Positions 25,713 through 38,400 of a stretch of DNA of 64,000 bases are shown in pieces (position 1 is the first letter of the stretch; every line of letters begins with the position of its first letter). The notes beneath the pieces were generated by a model that worked only from the letters and a program-made list of their open reading frames with translations, did not search any database and had not been told where the DNA came from. The DNA is from Auanema rhodensis. Its lineage: Eukaryota > Nematoda > Chromadorea > Rhabditida > Rhabditidae. Where the stretch lies: contig OZ059896.1 in NCBI GenBank assembly GCA_964057225.1, positions 7,502,001 to 7,566,000 of the forward strand, written 5' to 3'. The position numbers and the translations under genes were made by a program.

Positions 25713-28700
25713 CTAATATGAAATGCCCTTTTTCGCATTCTTTCGACTCTTTCTTGGATGTCTTATAGAAGATTTGGGATGTTCTCGATATTCAGCCACA
25801 AAGCCTTTTTCTTCTTCAGAATCATCAGTATGTAATATAAGTAAAAGATCTGTTCCTAAAGAAAAACATCTATATATATGATTTTCTTTTATTATATTGA
25901 AAATATTATATATACCTGTGCTTATAAATGGACCTGGAATATCATCTCCACAGAATCGTCCAAATAATAATTCAGGAGATGGCTCTAATCCATCATAAAC
26001 CTTAAAACTTTTGTTGATTTTGCTTATAATATATATTAAACCTCAATATAATCATATTGACATGTTGTTTCTGTTTCAATATTAAACGATGTCAACTCAA
26101 TTTTAACTCCTCGACGTGATGATGTTGATGAGATACGCCACCAACAATCCTGAAATCAATTATTATAGTTAAATCATATTTAATTATTATTCTTACTTGA
26201 CTTTTTCCATATTTATTATCACTATATGTTGCATGTGAATAAATATGTCCAGGTGATGTTTCAGCTGTTAATGACCCTCCACAAACTATTTCAAAATTCA
26301 TATAACTTATGTAATCAATTATACACATCATACCTGAAGCATATTGAGCTTCAAATCCTCGACGTGCAACAGATGCATCAGAAGAAAATAAGAGGAACAT
26401 CTGATTAGTTGAAGACAAGATTAGAGGAGGCACATTGATTCCACAATAAATTCCTTTAATATTATAGAAATGTAAATATAAACATCGGCTTTTCATATAC
26501 CTGTCATAGTTGCAGAAAAATCTCCACCATCAAAAATACTAACAAAATCATATTTACATTGTGAATGTTCTTCAATTTGAAAAAATGAAAATGTCTAAAT
26601 ATAGAAATATATATATATATATATATATATATTAAATAATTATAAATTATTTTACCAGCATAACCCGATGTCCTGGAGTTGTAACAAAATGCCAAGTGCA
26701 ATTTTGATTCTTTGCATAATCTTTTGGAAAATTTGGAGATGTTATTTCACCTGAAATATATATATATATATATATTATATAATATAATTGTTATTAAAAT
26801 ATTAATATATAATTTATAATGTATAAACAAAATTAAATATTAAAAAGTCTGATTGAAAACATACCATTTGGCTCATTTAATTCAAAAATGCATCCACCTT
26901 CTTTACAGTTTCGTCCATCAGATGCTAATACAAATCCAGCGTGACAAGAACAAATATGTGAGCCTTTAAATAAATAAATAAATTATTATTATTATTATTA
27001 TATAACTATATACTAGTTATATATTGAAGAAAATAACAAGAAAACTTTATATCATTTTTAGAAACAAATCAATACATACCTAATCGATTTTGACATACAT
27101 GTTCGCAACCTCCATTATTTATTTGACATTCATCAAAATCAGCTTGAAAACTTGCTGTGAAACCTAATCGTTCTACAGAAGAATCAGAAACAAATTTAAC
27201 ACGTAAACGATTTCCATTCGATGTAAATAGTAATGGTTCATCTGAATAAAAAATATTTTATATTTTACTAATAGTCAATAAATGACTAACTGTATTCTCC
27301 ACAAAGTTTATCACCATTACCAATTTGTAGATAATCATATGAACATTCATTTCTCATACCCTTAATTATATTAAAAATTTTAAAAATTATATATATTAGG
27401 TTGTCTAATTGAAACATAGTGGCCTTATGTAGCCCCAAAGAAAACTTAAAAAAAAAACATAAAATTGTAAAAGTTTTTCATCTCTAAAATAATTTTCCTG
27501 ATTCTCTATCACTTTCTTCTAATTCTTTCTAATTCCTTTACTGAAAAATGCTTTAGGTTTAGAATCCAAAAAAATTTTTAACATTTTTATGGTTTTTCCA
27601 TAAGGAAGAGTCTCATAGTAGAGAATTCTGATTTTTTCCCAGAAACCGGAGGGCTATTTACGAGTTGCACCGGGTCTCTGACGATCTCCGAGATCTATCT
27701 CGCCGGTTTTGAAGTTATTTTGTATTCGTTTAAATATATATTTAAATTTTATTTTTATTTGTAAAATTTTCAAAATTTTTGAAAAAATTAATAGGGGGGG
27801 CAAGTTTCAATTAGACGGCCTAATATATAATCAAAATAGATATTGAAAACTGTTATACAATTATTATGTAGTTATTTTTAACTTGTTTTGCAAAAGTTCT
27901 GTAGTTCTTACTTCTATGTTAAACGCAGAAAAGTTCAAGAAAATTTGATAGCCAACTTCAGCTTCAATCTCCCAAATACAATTTTTTGAAGAAGGATAAT
28001 GATTGGGGAAATTTGGCGAAGAGAACATTCCTTCTGAAGATTTGAGAAATCCACCACATGTACCTATATAGAATATAATTATAAAATAATTGATTATCAA
28101 GAAATATTATGATAAATCAATCAGATATTCCACTTACTTTCACATGTTTTTCCATCTGGGCGAAGGCTAAACCCGACATTACAAGAACATGTAAAACCTC
28201 CAATAATATTAATACAATTGTGTTCACAGTTATCAAGTCCTTTTGAACATTCATCAAGTTCTTTCATAAAATGAATTTCAAATCCTGATTTTTGTACTGA
28301 ATTATCGGAGAAAAATCTTGAAAAATAATAAATTCACATATAATTGTATTGATGTTTCATCTATTACCTAAGAGTTAGTACATTACTTTTCTTAGTAACT
28401 ATTTGAGTATCACTAACTTGTCCACATAACACACTTAATGGATTAGATACATCTAAGCCTTCGTATAATATTAATCGATCATATATACAGTCTTTATGTT
28501 GTTCTAACTACAAAAGAAAAATAAATATATCATATGATATAATATAATATATTTTGATGAAACTTACATGAAAATAAACAACTTCTAATGCTACTTGATG
28601 GCCTTCTGATACGTGAATTGTCCATAAACAATCTGAATTTGGAGGATAAGACTCCGGATAGCGTGGGCTCTAAATAAATAAAAATAAAACTAATTGCTTT

Positions 28701-30827
28701 GCATAAACATTTATATATATAGATAGATAGATATATAGATAGATATTACTTGAATAATTCCACTATCAGCATAAATTGGTCCACCACAAACAGCGTAATA
28801 GGTTCCAATAATAGATTTTACTGGAATAGCTGAATGCATTTCAATATACATACGATTTCCAGTAGATACAACAGTTCGAAAGTTCTGCTCATCACCACAA
28901 ATTTTGTCTGAAGAAAATATTTTTTTAGTCAAAATATTAAAATAACTGAATATTTACCCAACGTAGCAGATTTTGGAGTACTTCCATCACGTATAGTAAT
29001 GGCATTTTCTACTTCAGATGTACATGATCGTTTTGGAATTGATAGATGTAACCCTAAAATAAACTATATGTATAATAATCTAACCGTATAACGCTTAATG
29101 CTAATTATAAATAATAATATATTCCACGTACGTGTAATTTGTTATTTCGACCAAAGTTAATTATAAATATGCTAATGAGTATTGACTTACCAGTTAAATT
29201 GAAAAACACTGTATGGCCTTCGGGAGCAATAATTTTCCAAACACATTTTCCTTTTTTAGTTGCTTGTATATCACCTGTTTCTTGTATTAATGTTGATCCA
29301 CATACTTAATCAAATAAATATTTAATTTTAAATTATAATATATGTATATTCTATATAGTTACCTGCACATTTATATAATTTTTTAGCTTGTCTTATATCG
29401 CCTTCACTTAATTGAATGCGTTGTCCAATTTCAGAACGAAAACCTTATCAATATATAAATATTATTAATTATATATTGTTTATACAATTGAAATACCTGA
29501 TGATGGTTTAGGTAGAATAGTATCATGGAATGTTCCTCTACTAAATGTATCTCTAGCATAATGCATAATTGAATTAAAATCATATGGTTCTCCTAATGAA
29601 TCTACTTCATCATGTTTTGATTTCTCAAAATTATAATCTTGTCCTATAATATTATTTTGTATATTATATAGAAGTATATAGTATGATGTAATGTATTTAT
29701 AAATTAACCTGGTTGAATACTTTTATAAAATATATCAACGAATTGATCACGATCCGGTCTAGTATGTTCATGCCAAAAGCCCACAGCATGTCCTAGTTCA
29801 TGAACAACTATTCCAAACTTATCGCAGTTTTTGCCTATTGAAATGGCTTGAGGTCCGTCCGTACGACGTCCCACATACGAACAACAGCTGGAATAAGGAA
29901 CTAGATGAGTTATCTTTCTCTCGTAACATTGGAAAAGAAAAGAAGAGAGAAAATATGAGGAGAATAGAGTTTGAACTGAAAATAGCAGGAGAAGAATGAT
30001 GAATAGATTTTCTTTTTCAATTGTGTTCGAAATAAACAAAACGAAACTGTTTGTGTTCAGTGAAAAAATGATCAAGCATAGAGTCAGAGTTCAAAATCAA
30101 ATTGTTGGATTAATAAAACAGTTGCTTAACAAACTTTCAAACTTGAATATAAAAACTTAATGTTCAAAGTAATTATTATTGTATTTAAGGATTTCAAAAT
30201 TTTAAAAGTTTCTAAATCAATATTTAACAAACTTTCAGATTTTCTATATAAAGTATTTATAAAATTTGTGACTTAGCAGAATAAAACATAAAAATATTTA
30301 ATAAATATAATACGAATAATCTTATTTTTTATTAAATTTCTAACAAAGAAAAATTATTTACCCGCATTTATCAACAGTAAACATGATATAGTGTCGATGT
30401 TGTTTCTGTCTTGGAACAAATGTCACACATGTATGATTTTCCCAATGTTTCATTGCTCGAGCAAAAAGATTTTTGTGATCTCCTAAATAAAATATATGTT
30501 ATATTATTATTATTATTATTATTTACCTGAAAAGTTAGCTGCTATAACATACGGTATGATGCCATCCGGCCAAATGCGCTCTTTACGAGCTGTAGCAGCT
30601 CGCCGAAATCGAGAATGCACTTCTACTTTTGAATGAGATTCATTTAATGAGTTTGAAAGTATAACTTCATTTGAAGCTAGATGATATGAATGATAATACC
30701 GTCTGAATAGGATTTGGTCTTCTGAATCAAGAAAGTGACCGGGAATGAATTGTAACCAAATTATTATAAAAAATGGAATATTAGTATCTAGAAAATATCG
30801 CATAGTATTGGTACATATGATTTCCAA
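25713..30827 (-). CDS. nas-39: Tolloid/BMP1-type astacin metalloprotease (nas-39 type)
   Basis: Twenty-two exons: 30527-30827, 30362-30482, 29709-29887, 29497-29643, 29363-29443, 29191-29304, 28958-29053, 28750-28907, 28568-28669, 28368-28507, 28138-28316, 27912-28063, 27291-27360, 27080-27241, 26865-26963, 26656-26750, 26501-26594, 26334-26453, 26197-26285, 26042-26149, 25916-26000, 25713-25855. They give 944 aa, or 936 from the second ATG at 30803, which puts the signal peptide first. Domain order is signal peptide, short propeptide, furin site RFRR (73-76), astacin domain with [13 protein letters not shown] (zinc His170, 174, 180; Glu171) and Met-turn SIMHY, then CUB-CUB-EGF-CUB-EGF-CUB-CUB and a basic tail. 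This is the full tolloid architecture. Tolloids cleave procollagen and BMP antagonists outside the cell. Both EGF modules carry DEC-type calcium-binding starts. A MITE sits in the intron 27361-27911. Confidence 0.95.
27396..27823. mobile_element. Mariner-like MITE, about 425 bp
   Basis: The left end reads TTAGGTTGTCTAATTGAAAC. The right end, reverse-complemented, reads TTAGGCCGTCTAATTGAAAC, an 18/20 match as terminal inverted repeats. Both ends are flanked by TA within ATATAT, as expected of Tc1/mariner target-site duplications, and the TTAGG start is typical of mariner ends. The interior has no transposase-sized frame, is less AT-rich than the flanks and has a 7-G run near the right end. It lies wholly inside tolloid intron 27361-27911, so the insertion should not alter the protein. 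Confidence 0.8.
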
Positions 30828-32504
30828 AAGTATATTCAGTATTTTCTGAAACGTTCCGAACCAAAGGGAATGCTTAGCAGTGTATTGGAGATCACTTGAC
30901 TGGCTGCAGAATAGAGTATACCTTGTCTGTTCAGTAAGCTTTGAAGATTATGATCGGAAATAGATAGGGACTAGAAGGGTGTCCAGTGAGTTTCCTATGA
31001 GAGGAAGACGACGAGAAAATGATGAGCAGAGGAAACACAGTCCGTGTCTCTTCAGCAGTCCATTCGTGCCAAGACATCTGTTCCTTGTTTTCTCATCGAC
31101 CTATCGTCTATCCCCCTTCTTGTTTCTGATCATCATCGACTTATTTCGGATAGAATAAATTCATCAACACTATTCATATCAAAATGTTTATCTATACGTA
31201 TAATAAAAGCATCAATTCCAGATGATTTTGTTTCAATTGGTCCACAGCATATTTTCTTTGAACTAATTTTGAATAGTAAATTGATCTCTTCATACATACA
31301 AAATCACATTTCCGTCATAAATCGATTGTTTATTACACTTTTTGGATAACGATGATGTAACTTCTGGTCGAAAAAGCTGCAAGAGCAGAAGCACTGTGAT
31401 GGCCAGGTGCATCGTATATCCTTTTCTTCAACATATTCCCATATTCGTACATATTCTCTAATAATTCTTCTTAAAAGTCAATTTTATTTTCTAAACTATA
31501 AATGAATTTTCTATACAAAGATTAAAACCAAAACATAGAAAACATTTTCTATATTACTTTGTTCTTCCTTATTTTAAGTTTAAACATATGAATGATAGGT
31601 ATTTTTCCCTTCTTTTACCATTTTTCTTCATTTTTTTCAGCCATTTTAAGGCTTTTATATCTTTGCTTTTCATATAATTTACTATTTCTAAAGGTGTATC
31701 TAATTCAATTGAGGTAAGTAATGAAGTTTGTCTCGATTTTGGAAGTAACAGACCCATTGGATCTCTTAAAAATGCAGGGAAAATTGTTGATTTCTAGCTT
31801 TTCTACAATATTCAGAAGATCTAGATTGGTCAATGGCTTCAGGTCTTTTGTAGAATGCATTTATTAAGCTTATTTTTCATTCAAATTTGTTAGTGCACTT
31901 TTCTCGACCACTTCACCAATTCGACAATTTTTTTAAATTGTTTGAAGAAGTGTAAAATACCTATTATTCATATTAATATATGATTTTAATCCTAAATTTT
32001 ATATAATATTCTATAAATTATTTATAAATTATACATATATATAATATTATTGTTAAATGGTCTAGGAAACATTCTTTCTAAAGAAATTGAAGACCGTTTT
32101 TTACAACATCCAACTATGTTCTCCTATACCACATCTCTCTTTCTTGTCTCCATAATACACAACAACGCGGCTGTTGTTATTACGGAAAGATGTATGTCCG
32201 TATCTATATAGTTTTAGAATAAAAGATTATTTCACTTTATATTTCAACTTATTCTACAATTCATCTTTTTTTCAAAAAAAAAAACAAAAAAAAACAAAAC
32301 AAAACAAGAAACTTTAATTTCACATAAATTATTGATTTATCATAAGAGCATAATAAAGCATTTCATTAATTTCTTTTTTCTTTTTGAACGACAAGTCTCT
32401 AATATAATTACTTTTGTAACGAAAAAATATTTCTTTTTATTTTGTTAGTTTTGTTTTTGTTATATTATACAGTATACAATTAAATATTTGTAATACTATA
32501 AGTA
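30828..32504. other. Intergenic region upstream of the tolloid gene
   Basis: About 1.7 kb between the 3' end of the EB-module gene and the tolloid start. It should contain the tolloid promoter. Apart from the ORF relic at 31569-31860 and AT-rich sequence, nothing is recognised. The open frame on the plus strand at 31044-31349 has no support. Confidence 0.5.
31569..31860 (-). pseudogene. Frame-disrupted ORF relic, possibly mobile-element protease
   Basis: Two minus-strand frames overlap. One runs from ATG at 31860 to TGA at 31705 and contains PLTNLDLLNIVEKLEI. The other is open from about 31790 to TAA at 31569 and contains FPAFLRDPMGLLLPKSRQ. Read in order they look like one protein broken by a frameshift. 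The pattern (LTN.DL..I...L.I.NF, then F.RD...LPK) loosely recalls the adenovirus-type cysteine protease carried by Polinton/Maverick elements. No catalytic motif is visible and no other element genes are nearby, so this is a weak guess. A small lineage-specific gene is the alternative. Confidence 0.25.
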
Positions 32505-34568
32505 TTATCCATTTCCAAAGTTAAAACCTCCTCCATTTCCATTGCCACCAAATATTTGAGTGAATAAATCGAATATTTTACTTCCTTCAGAAACACTAAC
32601 ACCAGGAAGAATTGGAACTGAAATTAGAAATAGCATTTTCCATTATTACATATCTACAAGTCGTTTTTTTGAAATTGAGAGATATAATCTTACGTGAAGG
32701 CTGAGCTGTTGTAGTTGATGGTGGTGGCAATGAAATACATTTTTCTGCTCTTCTCTCGAATCCGCATCTGAACGATTGAAAACAAAAGTTATTCGGATTT
32801 ATTGATGACATACCGACACATACAACGTCCGCGATAGCATCCTGAATTCATTGGACACTGCTTCTGAATAAAGCATTGTCCACCCAAAGCTACTGGCTAA
32901 AATAAGATTTGATTATTGATTGGTTTTCACAAAATATAATATTTATAACATACTTTCATACAGCTTGTATCTCTGCTGAGATTTTCTTGAGAACAATCAC
33001 GGGAACATGTTTGAGATGGATTCTTTAATGGATGAGTCAGAGTATCAACTGTTGGATGAAAACCATCCATGCATTGACATTGACCCTACAATTCAAAATA
33101 TATATTAAATGTATTTGAAATAAATTAAAATACTTTAACACATTCCATTCCTTCACCACCACCACATTGTGCATTTGTTACACATTGACTGTTTAATTGT
33201 CCACGTGGAAGACATTGATGATTTGCATAAAGAGCATTTGGAGCCATCGCATTACATGGACGACGACAACAGACTGCCATTGAAAATCCTCCATCTATAG
33301 ATATCTCTCTTGTCAATAACAAGATTAGAATGTTAAATAATACCAGACAAATAATGACAAAAATGAGTATCCGATGGACATTTAATAGTTGTATTGGCAT
33401 CAGGATCACATGAATATCTTGTATCAGCATGTGAAGCTAATGGACAAACAACTGGACAACAATGTCCGACTGGGCTATCAGCAGCAGTTATACAAACTTG
33501 GCCAATTGGACAATTATCTTGATCAGACGGAAAATTGAAAGCCTGTAAAACAGAATTAAATAATGAAGTATTATTATTATTTTTTTCATTACGAGGCTTG
33601 AATCAGTACGACGGACACAGCTCTGACCTGGTAGACCCCCCAGCGGACAATTAGCTGCAGCTACACATCGAGTACCCTAAGAAAAAAACAGAATAAAGTT
33701 TTTTTGTTCTATCAAATACTTGCTGAATTGTTCCACTGATGCAAACGCATTGTGAGTTCAAACATGCTGAGAACGGAGCTGAGCAATCATAATGACGACT
33801 ACAGCGATCACCCACATTTGAAGCTGGAAATGAGAATATTTTTACTGTTTAAAAAACTTTTTTTAATTTAAAAAAATCAAGTTTTCGAAATTGTATATCA
33901 GAATATTTTATATATATATATATATATTATTCGATGCCGACCATGTTATTATGCTGTGCATTACGTATGCTGCTGCATTCATTTGCTGCAGAATCATGGA
34001 AGCGGTTGTTCACAAAGAAAACGAATATACAACACTTACTTATTACGCATTCAGAGTTAGATACACGTGTATTACCACGTTGTACACATTGACATTCACC
34101 ATTTCTGCAAAACAGCGGTTCACGGCATTTTAATGCTCCACAGGGTGCTCCTATCTTTGATGGTACTATAAAAAAACAAAAACAAAGGGGTTTTTTCTTG
34201 AGAAATTTCTAAAAACGTACAAATTTTACAACTCCATCGTCCTTTTTCATCTGCTATTTCCCCATAGTGAGGATGACATCTGAATCGTTTGGAGTATGAA
34301 ACCAATACAATTGTTTTAAGCTAACCTGCATTTGCCCCGTAAACAAATGGATCCTTTGAGTTCACAATCAGAATTGACATCGCAAGACCCGTTTAATTTA
34401 GATTTTCCTGAAAAATTACTCACTTACTCGTTATCATAAAGTGCAACAAATCAACTTAGACAACATACCATTGCACGGAGTAAATTGCTGCCCTAGAGCA
34501 GGAGCTAGTAAGCTACATATTGACACAATTATTAATATTTTATTAAATAAAGAAATAGCGGATTCCAT
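32505..34568 (-). CDS. Secreted cysteine-rich protein with EB-like modules
   Basis: Twelve exons: 34469-34568, 34326-34407, 34221-34279, 34040-34165, 33720-33823, 33593-33676, 33344-33542, 33134-33294, 32954-33085, 32814-32896, 32694-32767, 32505-32617. They give 438 aa with all junctions in phase. Residues 1-26 are a signal peptide (ISLFNKILIIVSICSLLAPA core, then LGQQ). The chain alternates Cys-rich modules. EB-like units contain SCDVNSDCELKGSICL, DRCSRHYDCSAPFSACL and QCFIQKQCPMNSGCYRGRC. A central part has lustrin-type units such as DNCPIGQVC...GHCCPVVCP. A proline/threonine linker (LPPPSTTTAQPS) and a Gly/Asn/Phe-rich tail (GGNGNGGGFNFGNG) end the protein. EB modules are common in nematode secreted proteins of unknown function. 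No transmembrane helix is seen after the signal. An extracellular matrix or cuticle-associated role is possible but only inferred. Confidence 0.85.
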
Positions 34569-35443
34569 GTTAGTATATTCTAGGTGAATCGACATGGATA
34601 ATGACCTATTTCGTTTATTGATTTTCCTTGCGCACTCCAAATTCTTGTATCTCTGTCCTTTCCTTAGTTTCTTCGATTATCGTCGTGTCATCATTTCTTA
34701 TAATTGGCTTGATAACTTTGTGTGATTGTATATGTATATGTGTATGTGTAATTGTAAATGAATAGCTTGTAAATTAAATACAACAAAGGAACTGAAGTTC
34801 ATTTTCAGCTCAAATGGAAAGGACAAAATTGGGGAAAATTTTGCTAAAAGCCACCGGACTTGATAAAAACACAAGTAATAGGGAACAACATGATGATACA
34901 CAAACATGTACACTGTTTAGAAAACTAACAAAACCAATAAGAGTGGCAAAACAATTAACATACAAATTAAAATTGTACACAATGTTTGCTCCAAAAAAAA
35001 AAAATCAAGGTATTGGCAGCGAGTTTTGCTTTTTTTTGTCTTTCTGATGAAATGAATCTCCTCTACTCTGAATCTACTGTATATTTACATTTTGACTAGA
35101 GATGCTACGGTGCGATAACAACTTGAAGGTAAGTCAGATTCTTGAAATATGAAAATTGAAAAAGTTTAGTTTATAAAAAAAAGCGGCAAGAATAAGTTAG
35201 GAAACCAATAAAATATTCTAGACATACGATAGCTGTTTCAGTCCTTTTTGAAATCTTAAGACTTCATATTCTGTAGATCAGGATAAAAAGAGAGAAAAAA
35301 AAGAATAAGGGAGGGTATAAATGAGGAGATGGTTTAAACGTTTGACACAAATATAACATTCCAGGTAGGGAAAAGTGAGATAAGTAGGAACTTTTTGAAA
35401 CATGAAAGAGGTATCTCTACGTATTCTATTCAAGTTTATAAGC
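34569..35443. other. Intergenic region between egl-4 stop and EB-module gene
   Basis: About 875 nt of AT-rich sequence. No coding exon recognised; the plus-strand frame at 34814-35047 lacks support. It should carry the EB-gene promoter and the egl-4 3' UTR. Confidence 0.5.
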
Positions 35444-38400
35444 TTAGAAGCCATCATCCCAGCCGGAGAACTCATCGGGAGGTACATCCAAATCAGGTGG
35501 ATAATTGTCAAAGTTAGTAACATCAGTTGGATTCGAAACCTAAATTCCACTAATTAGAAAACATAAATAAAAAAATAAAAGTACCTTTGGCAAAATAGGC
35601 GCCTTAAGTGTTCTGCTTCTCAATCCTTCCCAATCGAATCCCATGAACCAACGATGCTTTCTGATATCATTAACTCCACCACTTCCAGATCCTAACCTTT
35701 CAGATGGATTATCTCGACAAAGCTTCTTGACAAGAGCTGTAGCAGTCTTTCCAATACGTCTGCAAAAACAAAACTAGAAAATGGCAAGTAAAACTAAAAA
35801 AAACCTATTGGGAATTTCTAAAGCATCCACTCCCTTAAGAATTAATGTATATGTCTTCATGGGATCACTAGCTTGGAATGGTGGTCTTCCCAACATCAAC
35901 TCACAAATGTAAATACCTTGAAAAATAATAATTTTAGATGAAAGATTTTAAATAATTACCTAATGCCCAGTAATCGGCGGCTTGGTCATGACCCTTGTTG
36001 AGGATAATTTCTGGAGAAACGTATTCAGGTGTTCCACAGAATGTCCATGTTTTACGTCCAGAAGCTAATTTTTTGGCGAAGCCGAAATCAACCTGGAATA
36101 AGGATGCACAATACACGATACATTTAAGTTTATTTTTTACCAATTTTAGGTATCCAGTATCAGTGAGAAGACAATTTTCTGGCTTTAAATCACGATAAAC
36201 AATATGTTTGCGGTGTAGATATTCCAGGCCTTCCAATACACAAGCAACGTAAAAGCGAGCAGTATAGTCATCAAAATGTCCTTAAAAATAAAACTACTAA
36301 TAAAAAAAGAATAAACATCGAACACACCGCGATCACGAAGAGTGGTCCACAATTCTCCTCCAAGACAAACCTCAAGAAGCATATAAACGAACTTTGTGTC
36401 GCGGAAAGTCTTGTATAGCCTAAAACGAGTTTTTTAAAAGGAAAAATGAAATAGAACATACTTAACAATCCAATCTGAATTAGTTTCCATCATAATATTA
36501 CGTTCGGCAAAAATGTGCTCTTGTTGACGAGTATCGACTAAAAAAACAGATGAAAATATATCTACCTCTTAATATACCTATATGCTTTTTCTTCAAAGCT
36601 TTGAGAGCATAAGTCTTTGATTTGTCGCTGTTCAAGCACACCTGCAAAATTAAATTATTTAAGTATTATATAACGATACTTACAAGCTCTACACGTCCAA
36701 AACCACCAACTCCAAGGGTAGCCAATCGCTTGACATTGGATAACTTGATAATATCAAATTCAGCCCGAATATCATCCTAGAAAAAAATTATTGTCAAATA
36801 ATATAACCAAAAACAACAACATACCATTGCTCCAACCTTATCAGGACTAGGCGGCTCTTGAACGGCTCCACCATGAGGTCTAGCATCATCTCCATAGTCC
36901 TTGCGAATAGAATCCAAATCAATCAGTTTTAAGAAAGAGTCCCTTAAATGATAGAGACACATTATTGCCAACTGATCAAATGATGAATTCAAACCTGTCC
37001 AAAGTTAAAACTTCAACTCCAGGGGCCTGTGCGATTATATTAGCAGTACGCACCTCCTCTCCAAGTAAGGCGCGCTCTCCAAAGAAGTCTCCCTACAACA
37101 AAAAAAATAAAAAACGGAACTATTGTTTAACAAGTAAATCATTAACAAAAAAACTTGATTAGAGCAATAAAAAATAAAAATAATGAATGAAAGAACAGTA
37201 TACCTGTCCAAGAACTCGGATTTCGCGTGTCTCATTCTCAAAGGTCTGTGTAACTTTGACCTGTCCACTGTTAATAATAAAGAAAGTATCTCCCTAGAAA
37301 ATAATTGTTTAAGAAAGAAGGATATCATTTAACAAAATAAACAAAATTCAAAATATAATTATTAACCTTTTCTCCTTGTCGAATGATGTAATGTCCTCCA
37401 GCGTAATAATCTTGATCCAAAACATCAGCGATCTTGGTGATACGATCCTCAGACAAATGTTCGAAAATGCTGACCTAAACAATGGTGTTGACGGGTAGGT
37501 CCACATAAAATCAAAAACCTTGCTGAGGAAACTCATTAATTGAGCATGTCGTTCCATACCCAATCGTTGAGTGATTTGTTGGAAAACGCTGCGATCGAGC
37601 ACCCATAACTGTACATCAGTCTTAGCTTGAACAGAAGCAGTTCTGAATAAAAAATGAATAAATATAATAAAAACATTAATGATATAAGCATCAAAAAGCT
37701 AACACTGTCGCAAATGCCAAATACCTTTTTCTTTTCACATTTTGATAGTGTTGTTCTTTCTCACTAATCATATTTTCAGCATAATACCATTGGCTTATTT
37801 TATCCCAAATAAAATATTGAGCATCTTTTAAAACAGATGCAGGAAGAATGCACGCACACATATTAATAGTAATTTACTTAGAGTTTAAAAAAGTAGAAAT
37901 ATAATTGAGATTTATGAGTATTAAAGCGTATTTAAAGCTCGTGCAAACGCCTTAGCATCATATGGTAAGAAAAAGAAGAAGACCAAAATGATCTGAAAGG
38001 ACGTTGGGCATCAAAACTTGACGTGAACGTGTACCTCCTTCTCCTTTTTTCTATCTCTCTCTCTTTATGTTCTTCGAAGCTTGCATCATTTTGCCTTGGG
38101 TCTCATGATTAACTAAGTGTAAAGCAGAACTGCGTGCTAAGAAATCAACTTTCTCCTTATGGTTAGTCATTTAAAACGAAAATGAAATAAAAATCCTTAT
38201 GTACTATTTACAACTTCAGAGTAGTATGTCTAAGCTAATAAGACATTTTAGTTTTTGATTTAATTTATGGATCAACAACCGTTCAACACTTCTGCTCATG
38301 AGAAAATAAAATTAGCTTGTGGGATATAAATCGCATGAGATAGCCATCAATGCCTAATTCTCTCTCGCACAATACTAAGAATTTCTCAAATGAAGAAATA

